From Sambucus nigra (taxonomy: Eukaryota > Streptophyta > Magnoliopsida > Dipsacales > Adoxaceae): DNA of 64,000 nt. Positions 38,101 through 50,254 of the stretch are shown piece by piece; within the stretch, counting starts at the first letter, position 1; the number at the start of each line of letters is the position of its first letter. The notes beneath the pieces were generated by a model. That model was not told where the DNA came from and searched no databases. It saw only the letters and a program-made list of their open reading frames with translations. The position numbers were made by a program, and so were the translations under genes. The stretch lies in NCBI GenBank assembly GCA_949130495.1, contig OX422210.1, positions 632,094,585 to 632,158,584 on the forward strand. The letters run 5' to 3'.

Positions 38101-38196
38101 TTGCGACAGTGATGCTAAGAATGAACCAACTGTTTACCTTGATTTTAATTTAATAAAGGCTTGATCGCCTGGTATTTAATTAGGCGGGGTGTCACA
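35165..38196 (+). repeat. 3' LTR of element D
   Basis: 3032 bp, 49 bp longer than the 5' copy. Most of the extra length is in the GATCGATC cassette (36298-36369), which here has an additional block around ATCAATCGATGATCGATCG. Substitutions elsewhere are clearly more frequent than between the LTRs of element B. Confidence 0.93.
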
Positions 38197-39770
38197 GAAA
38201 TGAGATGGGAAGGATGATATGAGGTGAAGTATGATGGCGGTGGATGGATTATGGATGAGTGATTGATGTGTGATGGGTAAAAGACGGATGCGATATAAGA
38301 GTGTATACACTTTAGGCATAAATGTCATTATTTCACAACTAACTACTAACTACACACTCTCTTTCTTTTCTTTTCTTTTCTCTCTTTTCTTTTTTTTTTC
38401 TTTTTTCTTTTTCTTTTTCTTTTTTTTCTCGATTTTTCTTTATCTATTCCTTTTCTTTTGCTATTTTTCTATTTTTTTTGTTTTTCTCCTTTTCTCTTTA
38501 CTCTCAATCTCTGAAGACATTTTACATTTCGAAAAGAACTCTTTTTTCTCAAAAATGATGGATGACATATGAATGGAATGGGGTATGTATATGGATGATG
38601 TAGGGAATATGTGAATATGGTAACGTAATGGGTTACATGAGTGGTAAATGGTATGAAAAAGGGGTAAGTGTATGTATGAAAGTTTGGTGATCGGGACAAA
38701 CTTAAAGACATGCGTTTTTTACAAATCGAAAGTGATGTCATTCTCAATGATCAAGCCAAAAATGAAGAATAATGAGATCATACAACAATTAAAGTGCAGA
38801 CCCAAAGAAAGTTGAATCAACTTGTGACTCGGAGATTGCGTAAAAACTCTCTGAAAGGGTAAAAGGCACGAATCTCACAAGCTAAATTCTGAACTAGTGA
38901 TCCTTAAGGTTCTCTTGAGAATTGTAATACTCTTCAACTCTAAACCGTAGTGACATGATACGTGCACAAATTTTTGTTGAGTCTAGAAATTCATGGTGCA
39001 ACATACCTTGTTACATATTACATAAGCTATTTATAAAAAGATAAATCCTCTAGCTTGATTCCTAGACTTAAAAAGATAGATGATAGAAAATTCACATTAA
39101 TGAGTGAGATGAAAGAAACTGCACGAAATTTTAAAAATCAGGTTTAAAAATCAAAAAATTTCAAAAGAGGTATGATTTTGATAAAATTTCCCACCCCCAA
39201 ACAAAAAGGAACATCGTCCTCGATGTTAGATAAAATGATTTTTAAAATTGAGAGCATAAGGTAGGAAAGAGATTACCAGAATCAACCGCTAATGAAGTGG
39301 ACATATATCGCCAAGAATAAACCTGAATAAGAAGTGAGAGAAAAAAATGTGTACAAGTCCATAACATGGTAAAGCATTGGGTGATGTGAAACACCACCCC
39401 CAAACAGAATGAGACTAGCCAGATCGAAGGATCTCACCCTAAAGATAAGATCTAGGAATGCACGGGGTAGAAGAAAAATTGGGTGATGATAATCACCCCC
39501 AAACAAGACTGAAGCATCAGCCTTGTTGGATAAAGGCTAAAATGGTCAATGCACTTGTATGGCAAAGTGCATCACACAATGAAAAGCATCGGTGGACCAT
39601 GGGCATGTGGGGATTAAGGTAATGGTAAGGGTGAATAGGTATCGGTCTCGTGCCTTATTGAGCTTAAAGGTGAGGGAAATAAGGGCCCTGTAAGAATGGT
39701 GCTCAAGTTGGATGGGAAAGGGAAATGGTGGGGAAAGTGGAATGGGGTGAGGCTCATAGAAATCACACAA
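38197..39770 (-). other. Element C internal non-coding region right of element D
   Basis: Contains a long pyrimidine run (purine on the element's sense strand) and three copies of the purine tract GTTTGGGGGTG(G) at 39191, 39394 and 39493. No coding sequence recognised. Confidence 0.6.
38355..38500 (-). repeat. Long polypurine/polypyrimidine stretch
   Basis: About 145 bp of almost pure C/T on the plus strand, so A/G on the sense strand of C. It produces a false Phe-rich frame (38270-38572). Triplex or an extra plus-strand priming role is possible but unproven. Confidence 0.85.
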
Positions 39771-41447
39771 TCATTCTATGAATGGACGATGATAATGATC
39801 GTGCCGTGACATGCCAGGGAGATATCGATGGGAAAAATCACAACCACAAGAGAGTGGCGGGCATAGAATAACAAGCTCGGTGTCACGGTGGAGAGTATCA
39901 CCACATATACTCTCATAGATGGTGGAGGATGGTTTTAGGTTAGGATCCACAAATTTAGATGGAAACATGAAATGTGTAAAATCAAGATCCAAACCAGGTG
40001 GTGGGGTAAACGGGAGAATGGGTAGGTTGGGTGGGATAAATGGTGGAGAAAGATGAACCAACTCAAGCGTGGGAGACACACACTCATTGGGAGGAGTAAA
40101 TGAATACTCACAAGAGAGTGTGGTTTCAAAAGAGGGAGTGGTCAACTTCTCCATAAGAGTAGCATCGGTGAATGTGGTGGGTGGGTAAGACGAGGAATCC
40201 AAATCTGAGAGAGAAGAATCAATATTATTATATGACTCAAATTGAGTCAAGCATGGTGGAATATGATTCATATCTGGAGGTAAAAATTATCTCTAATTCT
40301 ATCTCAGGATAGGGGTGAGCACTCATAGCCGGAGCTAACCTAGGATGAAGTGGTTCCTTGGGAACACATACGGTGGGATAAATAGGCGTAGACTAGGGCA
40401 TTTTATTGGATTCTATGGGAAAGTGAGTGGGAACCGCAAAGTGGGGTTCATATGGACATGGTGGGATTTGATCAGGCTCACTATCGAAAGGTAGGTCAAC
40501 ACAATTGTCGACTTGGGGCCGGATCTTGGAATTTTCTCAACTTTGAGATTCTCGGGATGGTAGGGTTGGTCACACTCAAAATCCGTGTCACTAGAGGACA
40601 CATCATCATCACACTCGGGTGAAATAATGGGTGGATGCATGGGAATGTCCGACTCTCTTGCACACCCAAATTCATTTAACCGTTGTTCAAGCCTTTGGAG
40701 AGCTTGAGTTTGAATTTGAGTGGCTTGCTCTTGCTCGAGTATGAACTTTTTCAATAGGTGTTCGAGAGAGGATGTCGATGGTGGTGGTGGAGTGACGGGT
40801 GGTGGCGGTGGTTGAGGTGGACACAACTCGCTATGATCATGAATATATGGAGAATACTCAGATGAAGTGGGTGGAGTGGGGCCAAGTTCATCATACACGA
40901 AAGGATCGCTTTCGTGATGGACAAATGGTTGATGTTCAGTAGGTGCATAGTGAGGGAACTAATCGTGAATGGGTGCACAAGGTTTCCATGATGACTATTG
41001 GAACATGTGAGGATCCACAACATCGGGTTGTGATTCGTATTCCGTGGGAGGGTGATCAGGCCTTCAGGAATAACTCGGGTACTCACACCACTCGGGATTG
41101 CGTATATCATGACAATGGGCCGAGGTGGGTTCCGAAACAATGTCATATGGATACACATGTTCCATGGTGGGTTCGTAGGGATATGAAAAGTACGAACACT
41201 CATGGGACAAGTGATCGTCATAAGAACAGTGGGTGCACGACGAGGTATGAGACACGCCGACAATTGACACCGAGGGTGATGGAATATGAGGTGCGTGCAT
41301 GGATGGGTCAAGAGTATCAACTGTACTCGTTAGAGAGGTGAAACAACTGAGAATATCATAAAGAGACGGCTCGGGATCACTCTCACATGTGTCACGTGTC
41401 AATGGAAAATGACCAAAGTAATCCTGTAAAGGACGTTCTTCGGCCAT
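39771..41447 (-). pseudogene. Gag-like reading frame of element C, with a zinc knuckle
   Basis: One minus-strand frame from ATG at 41447 (MAEERPLQDYFGHF) to 39771, interrupted by stops near 41064, about 40985, about 40955, 40413 and about 40275. The first part has C-T-H-C-S-Y-D-D-H-L-S-H-E-C (C-x2-C-x4-H-x4-C). A middle part is rich in Pro, Ser, His and acidic residues with a run of Pro; after it comes LLKKFILEQEQATQIQTQAL, a helical Gln-rich segment like the C-terminal gag of Athila-type elements. The last part (40271-39771) is Pro-rich. There is no DTG, YxDD or integrase motif. The gag identity is an inference from knuckle, helix, position after the PBS and lack of frameshift. Confidence 0.6.
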
Positions 41448-42400
41448 GAGGAGGATTTTTTTTTTTTTTAAAATTTTCAAAAGGAAAGAAAATATTTTTG
41501 GATTTTTCTAAAAATGAAAGAAAGAAAATATTTTTTGATTTTTGTATAAAAATGAAAGAAAATATTTTTGGATTTTTTGGAAGAAAAGGTGGGAAAAATA
41601 GGTGGACTCTGAAATTTGGGACGAACTAACTAAAACCGATTATCGAAAAATTAAATTGGACACACACACGTCAAGAAGAAATCCTAACTAGCACATAGCC
41701 AATTTTTATCTTTAAATTTAGTGAAAGGGTAGTCAAATTTTAATTAAGTCCGCGGGCGATAAAAAATCACGAAATTATCTAAGTGATCGCCTTTGCAAAA
41801 TGTTATCCTATTGGGCTACCTAGTTGATTGATTTTAAATTTAATGATGGGGAGGGTCGCACACAATGGTAAGCGAGTGAGTCGGGTGATGAAATCCCTTC
41901 TCGTGAGTGACCGGGTGTAGGTCTTAGTCAATTAATTCATCACACCATTCGAAAATAAATGCGAGAATAAAATCAACTAAGAGCACACAAAGCACACACA
42001 AGAATTGACTCGCTAACAAGAGAGGCGGGAGGGTTTAAAAATGTACCTCCCACGATTTTTAGGCCGTAGGGTGCCAAAAAATTTGAGTCGACTGGGAGGA
42101 GATCACGCCAATCTCTGTCGGCCCCGGGAGTCCTACCGACCCAAAGTAGAGAGGCTTCTTTTCCTCGCCTCGGACGCCTTCTCTCTACCTTGTCTGGTTT
42201 CCTAATCACGCTTGTATTCGATTTATTACAAATTAAAATGAAAAATATGGTGTCTCTATGCACCGCAATACAAGCAATGGTAAAATAAACCTAATACAAG
42301 CCTTCTAAAATAAAGAAAAAATGGTACTAAAATGCAACAAAATTTAGGAAATAAATTAACTACAAAATTGAATCCGCTCCGAGTGCTTCACGCTCCCAAG
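41448..42400 (-). other. Leader of element C
   Basis: About 950 bp between PBS and the gag-like start. No coding region recognised; the frame at 41973-42263 has no known domain. It has A/T-rich repeats of the word GAAAATATTTTTGGATTTT near 41490-41580. Confidence 0.55.
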
Positions 42401-42416
42401 AATGGCAATGGCGCCA
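42401..42416 (-). promoter_or_regulatory. PBS of element C (tRNA-Asp type)
   Basis: On the minus strand TGGCGCCATTGCCATT starts two bases after the LTR end TTATCA. The first 13 bases match the tRNA-Asp complement used by Athila-type elements except for one G-to-A change. Confidence 0.8.
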
Positions 42417-42418
42417 TT

Positions 42419-45136
42419 TGATAAAATACTTTTTGGTGTGTCGTTGTTGTAAAAGATCTTCAATCAAAACCTCAATTACTTACACATATATATGAAACTC
42501 AAGTGTCGAGTGGTAAGTATGGATGTCAATCCATATCAAGGGGGTAAGCTAGAGACAAACTCAATTGTAATTAAAATTTTATTTTCTTTTTGGAATTTTC
42601 TTTTTCTAATTTTTCTAAGCTTTTTCAATATTAAAACAGTTTTTAGGAGTGATGGTGAAATAACACTAACTAAATCGAAGATGTAAAGAATTAACTAAAA
42701 AGTGACTAAAAATAATTAACTAAGTCTAACACTAAAATAGGAGAATAAGTGAGGAAGCAAATGTGAGAACAATCAATGAATGGGATTACACCACAAATTT
42801 TAGCTATTCTAACTAATTAATTTAATTATTCGAATTCTCCTAAATTTATATCAAAATTACAAACCAACTCTCGTTGAAAATGTAATTTTAATTGTAACCT
42901 TTTAGAAAGTTAAGTTTAACCCCCCACAACTCTAGAAAATAGACTTACACTCCTTTTAATTAATCACCCGCTAGGATCGATCTATTACAATTTATGTAAG
43001 TCTTAGAAAATAAATTTAGAGCTGAAATTCAAGTAATAATACCCCACTTAAGAAACCCATATCTCTAGTTCGAATCTAAAATGGGTATTACAACTAGAAT
43101 TTCGATTTTCTCTCAAAAATCATTTACCCTCTCTCGAGGAGTAAATTTAAGGGCGAGGGATCAAAATTAACATTCAAATGGAATTTTCAAGTAATCAAAC
43201 TAATTAAATTAAAATAACATAAAATAAGGGTTCCCCCACCCCTTCAGAGGGTACATAGCCTAACATGATTTCAAACATTATTAACAAATAATCAAGGCTA
43301 TAAACAAATAAAATAGAAGGGTAAGAGGACAAATCTTCAAACAGGTCTCCTTGATTTGCAAAATTGGACTCTAATCCTCCATTAAAATTGAGCAACATCC
43401 ATTCAAATTGAGCTTTCCACAATATTCAATTACATACAAACACTCATTTGAATCACTCAACAATTAATTTCTCACAATTCTTAAAAAAAAAAAAAACTAT
43501 TTACAAAAATAATTTCCTAATTTATTTTCTAATCTAACCTATCTCTCTCTAGAATTTTCTCTCTCTATTTACCTTCCTTTTACAAATGGACTTGAGGTCT
43601 TCTATTTATACATGGCAAACATGGAGCTAGGGGCTAATTTGGGTAATTGGGAGTGCACATGTGCATGGCAAAGGTGTGAGGTAAGGAAGGTATATGGGTT
43701 AGGGAATTGGGTGACAAAATCTGATATGGTTATGGGGTATTTTGGGTATAAGGGTAAAATGAGTTAGTTGGGGGTATATTGGGTAAAGAGGAATTAAGTG
43801 GGTGGAGTTGGTTTATTAAGCATGTGGGGTTTTGACTTGGTCTTTGTTTTGTTGTTTGGTTTATTTGGTTTGTTATTTTTTTGGCAGGTAGAAGTCGTGG
43901 CTTTTGGAAATGGGTTGAAATGGGTATAGGGTGAGGGAATTGTGGAGTAGCTGGGTCGAGCAGGTCTAGGGTTTTTCGGGCATGGGCGAGTCGCCAGCGA
44001 CGGGTATGGATCGTGGGGATGGAGTCGGGCCGGAGTGGAGGCATGGAAGGAGACGGGTCTCGGTTTTGGAAGGGTTGCATCACTGGGTTATAGCTGGTGG
44101 TATAAGGGGGTCGGTTTTTGGTCCGAGTTTCCGATCTTGATTCAAGGGCTGAAAGGATTTCGGATCAAGCTTTGTGGAGGGTTGGTGGGAGTTACACTCG
44201 GGTTAAAGGTTGAGGACATGGGTATGGGGGACACGACTATGGTGGTCGTCAGATTTTGGGATGAGGCAGGTGGGTTGTTTGGTTATATGGGTTATGGAGG
44301 ATATGGGTTTGAGGTAGTTAATGGAGTTTTGGTGAGAGGAGAGAGAAAGGGTATTGGTGTGAGGTTGAAGAAGAAGGGTGTGGGGTTTGGTGTGGTAGGG
44401 TGTAAGAGAGTAGGTGGGGGTGAGGTTTTTTTTAGGTGTGTCTGATAAGTGTATGGGTTTAGGGTGTGTATTTAACTTGTGACCCTAAAAATAACAACTA
44501 AAAAAATAAAAAATAAAACTAACAAAATAATAAAAATAATAAAATTAAACTAAACTAATTACAAAATCTATTTAAACTAAAATAAAATTTCCTAACCTAC
44601 AAACTAATAAAGACTCAAAATAAAAAGAAATGAAAAATAAAAATTAAAAATCAATTAAAGTTAAAATTTAAAATCCTAAAAAAAATGTAAAATCTAATAA
44701 AACTTAAAAAAAAAATTCCTAAAAATCTGATCCTATTAAAATAAAAATAAATAAATAAAATAAAATAAAAATACACTAATTAAAAAGAAATATAAAAATA
44801 GAAAATAAAACCTAGAAAATTCTAAATAAATCTAATGTAAACCCTAAAAATAAAACGACTCAAACTAAAAATCTAAGAAAAATATAAAAGGCACAAATTA
44901 AACACACACGGGGTTCGGAGTAGGTTTAGGCTATGTTTAGGCTAGGGTAAGGTTACGGGAATGGGAAATTAGATCCATTTTAACTGCAAATTGCCTCGAA
45001 ATATAGTTTTTGACACCGCAACTGTAATTAAGCCTGCACATTGAACATTTACACGCATAAGACCATTATTGTCGAGAATTAGCAACTAAAATGCGTCTAT
45101 TCGGGGTATAAAATGTACACTTTTGGGTCCTTATCA
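42419..45136 (-). repeat. 5' LTR of element C
   Basis: 2718 bp, plus-strand TGATAAAATAC to CCTTATCA, followed by the TSD GCAAG. About 60 bp longer than the 3' copy. Confidence 0.9.
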
Positions 45137-45141
45137 GCAAG

Positions 45142-48110
45142 CATCCCTCTATTGTCAAACCTCATGACCCCCTTCATGGGAGACACTCAAACCAACACCT
45201 GGTCTCCAATCTCTAACTCCACGTGTCTCATGTCGGCATCAACATAACTCTTTTACCTATCCTGAGCTATCCGTATACGTCCCCAAATTAGCTCAATCTT
45301 GGCCTTCATCTCCTGAATCATCTATGGTCCCAATAACTTGTTGTCCCCCACCTCTAACCAGTAAGCGGGTGAACGATAAGGTCTCCCATAAAGTGCCTTA
45401 AACGGTGCCATTCCGATGGTAAATTGGTGAGATTTATTATATGCAAACTCTACCAATGGGAGGTATCACTCCCATCCTCCCCTAAAGTCCAGAATACACA
45501 TCCTCAGCATGTCCTCAAGCATCTGATTATCTCTCGCAGTCTGTCCGTCTGTCTGTGGATGATAAACGGTGCTCAACCGCAAGTCTGTACCCATGGCCTC
45601 TGAGAATCTCTGCCAGAAGTGAGATAGAAAGATCTTGTCTCTATCAGACACAATCTTAATTGGCACTCCATGCAGCCTCACTATCTCTATGATGAATAGC
45701 TATGCATACTGCATCGTCTCGTAATCAGTACGAACTGGAAAGAAATGAGCTACCTTGGTCAACCGATCCAATATCACCCATATGGAATCGTGACCCCTCA
45801 ACGACATAGGCAACCCCGTAATGAAGTATATAGAAATGCTCTCCCACTTTCGCACGGGAATCTTAAGTGGTTGTAGTATCCCTGAAGGTCTCTGATGATT
45901 AACTTTCACAAGTTGACAAGTCACACACTTTGAGACAAACTCTACTATGTCTCGCTTCATACCAGACCACCAATATTGTCTTCTCATATCCTGGTACATC
46001 TTATCCCCACCGAGATGTACCATAAACCTCGAACCATCAGCTTCTATCATCACTGCGTGTCTCAGGTCCTCATCCTCGGGCACTACAATCCTCCTATTAA
46101 ACTATAAGCCACCCTCTGAGATGGTCGCATAAGACTCTGTGCCGTCACCTAATAACTGTCATACCCTGTCCTGACATAAATGGTCCTCCGCCTATGCTCT
46201 CACTACCCACATCACAATCTTAGGAGTGTTAGCTAATACTGAAATACATGACATCATCATGTCGAAGTTATTCCCACTTTGTTTTCCAGACCTCTACTAA
46301 CTCTCCAGTGGGCCTCCAGCTCAACGCATCTACTACTACGTTAGCCTTCCCCGGATGGTACTGTATATCGAACTGATAATCTTCTAAGAATTCTAACCAC
46401 CGCCTTTACCTCATGTTCAGATCTTTCTGTGTGTGAAGAGATACTGAAGTGACTTATGATCCGTGAACAATGTGAACCGCTCCCCCAGAAGATAATGTCT
46501 TCATAACCTTAAAGTAAAAATGACCGCTGCTAATGTTAGGTCGTGGGTGGGGTAATTCTTCTTGTAGGGATTTAGCTTTCGAGACGCATAAGATATAGCC
46601 CTATCCTCTTGCTGTAATACACCCCAAAGTCCCTGTAAGTATGCATCAGTATAGACCCGGTACTACAATCCTCCCCTAGGCAAGGCAAGTATGGGTGTTG
46701 ATGTTAACCTGTCCTTTAGCTCATCAAACGCTAATTGACAGTGGTCACTCCACACAAATGGTACTCCTTTGCGAGTCAAATTTGTCAACGGACCTAAGAT
46801 CTTTGAGAAGACTTTGATGAAGCGATAATAATATCAACCAACCTCAAAAATCTTTAAATCTCGGTCGGTGTTACGGGCTGCCCCCACTCCCTCACCGCCG
46901 ATACCTTACTCGGATTAATATCAATGCCCCTATTGGACACGATGTGGCCAAGAAACTGTACCTCCCGAAGGCAAAATCCATAATTCCCAAATTTGGCATA
47001 CAACTGGTGGTCCCGTAGGTTTTGCGGAACCATGCGCAGATGCTCTGCATGCTCATCCTCAATGCGAGAGTAAACCAGAATATCGTCTATGAATACGATC
47101 ATAAACTAGTCAAAAAATTTCTTCAAAACCCTGTTCATGAGATCCATGAACACTGAGGCGCATTGGTAAGCCCAAACAGCATCACCTTGAACTCGTAGTA
47201 CCTATACCACGACAGAAAAGCAGTCTTTGGAACATCCTCCTCCCGAATGCGCAACTGATGGTACCCCAATCTCAAGTCAATCTTAGAGAAGTATGTTGCC
47301 CCTCTCAACTGATCAAACAGGTCATCGATCCTCAATAATGAATATTTATTCTATATTGTGACCTTGTTCAGCTCCTTGTAACCTACACACAAGCGGAGTG
47401 AACCGTATCTCTTCTTCATAAATAGTACTGGCGCACCTCACGATGATGTACTCTGCCAAATGAAATCCTGACCTAAGGGCTGCTGAATCTGCTCTTTCAA
47501 CTCACATATCTCAGAAAGGGCCATACGGTAAGGTGATTGGGCAATCGGTCTCGAGCCCGGTGCTAAGTCTATGACAAACTCAATCTCTCAACTGGGTTAA
47601 AACCCCAGTATCTCGTAGAATATGTCCTCGAAGTCCCTCACAATTGGAATTGAGTCTAATGGAATCACAATCTCCTTTGAGGTTCCTCCTTAATATAATA
47701 CAAGTGGGTGTGCGACCCTCCCTCGGGAAAAGGCATCACCACCAGGAATATCTCCTTCCCCGGAAGGGAGAATATAATGGTCCTCTCATAGCAGTCAACC
47801 ATCACCCTATACCCATCCAACCAATTTATACCTAGAATCAACTCGTACCCCTCCATGTCTAACACTAGGAGTAATGCCGCTAAACTCAGTCTCCCAATAA
47901 TAATATCGACTCCTCTACAAATTGAATGTATCAACGAACCATTTCCCATCGGTGACTCTGCACACATAAGGAGACTTCCAATTGTATCTAGTAAACCACT
48001 GGCTCATGCAAATCTAGTCTTAATAAAAGAACATGATGCCCCAATATCAAACAGAATCCTACCCTAAAGCCCATGAATAGGAAATATACCATCTTCTGTT
48101 GACGGTGCCG
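45142..48110 (-). pseudogene. Element A pol remnant: protease, RT, RNase H, integrase (5' part)
   Basis: Minus-strand chromovirus pol with several stops and frame changes. The protease active site reads D-I-G-A at 48048-48037 instead of D-T-G-A, so Thr is lost. RT pieces: [25 protein letters not shown], and [10 protein letters not shown] with the two catalytic Asp (47085-47095), then [12 protein letters not shown]. RNase H (about 46800-46310) is badly broken. Integrase keeps the HHCC zinc site (VTCQLV), the ITGLP block, VSDRDKIF and TDGQT; the catalytic Glu is replaced (QTARDNQ, not QTERTNQ). It is split from its last part (24417-24040) by element C. Confidence 0.9.
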
Positions 48111-49387
48111 GTGGTTCTAGAGGCATGGCTACATCTCAGATGTTGTACACAAGCCCATAGTGTATCTGGCCATGCAGCTGCTGTGGGGTCGGTGCTGGTG
48201 CTGGTGCTGGAGCTGGAGCTGGAGCTAATGGAGCCTGCTGCCCATGTTGGGTACCCTGCTGTTGTGCCCTGCCCCGCTGTGTATAAGTCCTGCTCTTGTG
48301 ACCCTGCTGGCCACAAATGAAATACTGACCCTGGAATTGTCTCTGTCCCTGGACTTGATGGCCATGTTAGCCTTGGCCCTTCTTTCCCCCCCTAGTTCCC
48401 TTGGCACTGGAGGCCCTAAGGAAACTGCTGCTGCTGGGGACCCTGTTGTCCCTGCCTATTTGGTTGGTGCCCTCCAAATCTGAACCTCTTGGCAAAGTTC
48501 CCTTGTCGGGAATCCCACCCCTTCTGAATCGCTGTCTGCTGCTGCTGGGGTGGTGCCCCACTAACACTTCTCCCCAGCCTTGCCCGGCTAGCTAGGCTAT
48601 GCTCCTCTCTTACTTCCCTTCGCATGGAAGTGGTGATCCTGAAAATGTAATGGTGCGGCATTGACGACGTCAGTGTAAGTCATCAATGCAGGATTACCAA
48701 TCAAATGCTGCCTGATCCTCTAAGCAAAACCATCCATGAACTTAGCTTTCTTCCTCTCCTCATTGTTCATCTCATTTGGCATAAAGTTAGACAAATGGGT
48801 AAACTCCTCCTCGTAGTCTGCTACAGAGCGATCACCCTGACATACCTCTCCGAACATCTTCCTTATCTCTGACTCAACTGCGGGAGGGAAGTACTTACGA
48901 TCCAATCGCATCCAGAACTTAGTAATCGGCATCAAATCTCTTTCCTCAGCGATGGTCATCGACTCCCACCACTAAAAGCTGATCCCAAAAGTCTGAAGGT
49001 AGCTAACATCTGTTTATTCACTTCACTGCATTGTAGCATGCGCAAATGGCGCTGAATGTTTTTCTTCCATTGGCATACCACAACTACATCAGTACTGCCC
49101 TGGAACTCGGGTGGGTGGCCTTTCTGGAAGGTCTCCCTGATGCTCTGCCAAGTGAGTGGCCCTGACAGGGCTTGAATCATCGGAGTCACTGGTGGCTGAG
49201 CCTAGGGCTGAGAGAAGTGAGAAGCCATGGCTCTTATAGCTGTCTCGACCACCTGAGCTACTACCACTGCCACCCGAGTAGTAAAAATCATCTCTAGAGG
49301 TGGTGGTGGTACCTGCGGCTCCTGATGGTCCCCCCTAGCCTCATCCCTGGTCGTAACCCTCTCTGTACGCTCTCTTCTTGGTGGCAA
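48111..49387 (-). pseudogene. Element A gag remnant
   Basis: Begins with PPRRERTERV, where the start codon of this family (before PPRR) is TTG instead of ATG at 49387-49385. Retrotransposon gag parts follow: HPPEFQGSTDVVV, QWKKNIQRHLRM, LDRKYFPPAV and ADYEEEFTHLSNFMP, then a Gln/Gly-rich tail. The nucleocapsid box reads Y-F-I-C-G-Q-Q-G-H-K-S-R-T-Y: first and last Cys of the zinc knuckle are Tyr. Frame changes near 48960 and several stops. Confidence 0.9.
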
Positions 49388-49564
49388 CTGAAAATAAATC
49401 GAACTGTATGAGTTCACAATCAATCTAATTAAAATAGTAGAAGCACGTAAATCTCAAACATGTGAAGTTATACACAACAGTCCTAATAATATGGCTCTAT
49501 ATCAAAAGAACGATACGCTGAAATCATAGTAAGTCGTACATATCATATAGACACTAGAACCTAA

Positions 49565-49577
49565 TGCTCTAATACCA
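49565..49577 (-). promoter_or_regulatory. PBS of element A (tRNA-iMet type)
   Basis: Minus-strand TGGTATTAGAGCA, two bases after the LTR end. One C-to-T change from TGGTATCAGAGC. Confidence 0.88.
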
Positions 49578-49579
49578 TC

Positions 49580-50254
49580 TGTGACACCCGCCTAATTAAA
49601 TACCAGGTGATCAGTCCTTTCTTAAATTAAAACAAGTTTCTCATCTAGTTCATTCCTAGTATCACTACCAAATTTTTTTTAATTACTAATCACATAATAG
49701 TTAATTAAACCGGTGTCAAAATTTTACATTCCATTAACAGATAACCAATGCGGAAAACAAAAATAAACGATCCATAACATGATATAATCCCAAACCATCA
49801 AATGATATAAAAAGTTTCGCCGAATAAACCATCAGCTAAAAATCCAAAGTAAATAAACCAACTAAACCAAATGTAGTCTAAATACTGAATCCGAAATGAA
49901 TGGGGGACATGCCCTAAATGAAAGTGATAACTGGAAATAGATTCCTACACTAGGAATGATAGATAGAAGTGTTTAAACAAAGTCCTACGAACATCCACCC
50001 GTGTCTCAGCTGCATCTCCCGGGATCAGAATATCAAATCTGGCGCTCCTATAGCTGGACACCTAGAAGGGTTTTAAGATATTTTATAGAAAGAGTTAGTA
50101 CTCAAAACGTTTTGAAAATATTTAGCAAAAATTTAACACAATGAAAATTAGTTATGTATTATACATGTTAGGTTCTCTTACACTCTCTTGAGTATCCTCA
50201 CCCTTCATCTATAATGCAGGCCCTAAAGTTCAATACTTAGCCCACCTAGCTATG
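49580..50254 (-). repeat. 5' LTR of element A, inner piece
   Basis: Plus strand starts TGTGACACCCGCC; matches 19703-20370. It ends at CTATG (50250-50254), the left duplication of element B, and continues at 61089. Confidence 0.9.

Larger units (their letters stand above)
27780..38196 (+). mobile_element. Tekay-family LTR element D without gag-pol (LARD-like)
   Basis: 10.4 kb with 3-kb LTRs (TGTAATACCCCG to GGTGTCACA), tRNA-iMet PBS and a polypurine tract expanded into poly(G). It is flanked by AAAAT on the left and GAAAT on the right, a TSD with one change. LTR blocks are shared with element B, for example GAGATAGTCAGAAAA, TAGTTTGGGTC and GCCCAGCCACA. The 4.4-kb inside has no readable retroviral domain, so it is probably a large non-autonomous derivative moved by a related Tekay element. 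Confidence 0.88.
24418..45136 (-). mobile_element. Athila/Tat-like LTR element C with only a gag-like frame, TSD GCAAG
   Basis: 20.7 kb including nested element D; about 10.3 kb without it. TSD GCAAG at 24413-24417 and 45137-45141. LTR ends are TGATAA/TTATCA. On the minus strand: 5' LTR, tRNA-Asp-type PBS at 42416, a broken gag-like frame (41447-39771), a long non-coding part with repeated purine tracts, polypurine tract, 3' LTR. I see no protease, RT or integrase, so it would need another element's enzymes. It resembles the class described as terminal-repeat retrotransposons with a GAG domain. Confidence 0.85.

Noticed and set aside
38270..38572. A Phe-rich membrane-like protein
   Set aside because: It is a translation of the long pyrimidine tract.
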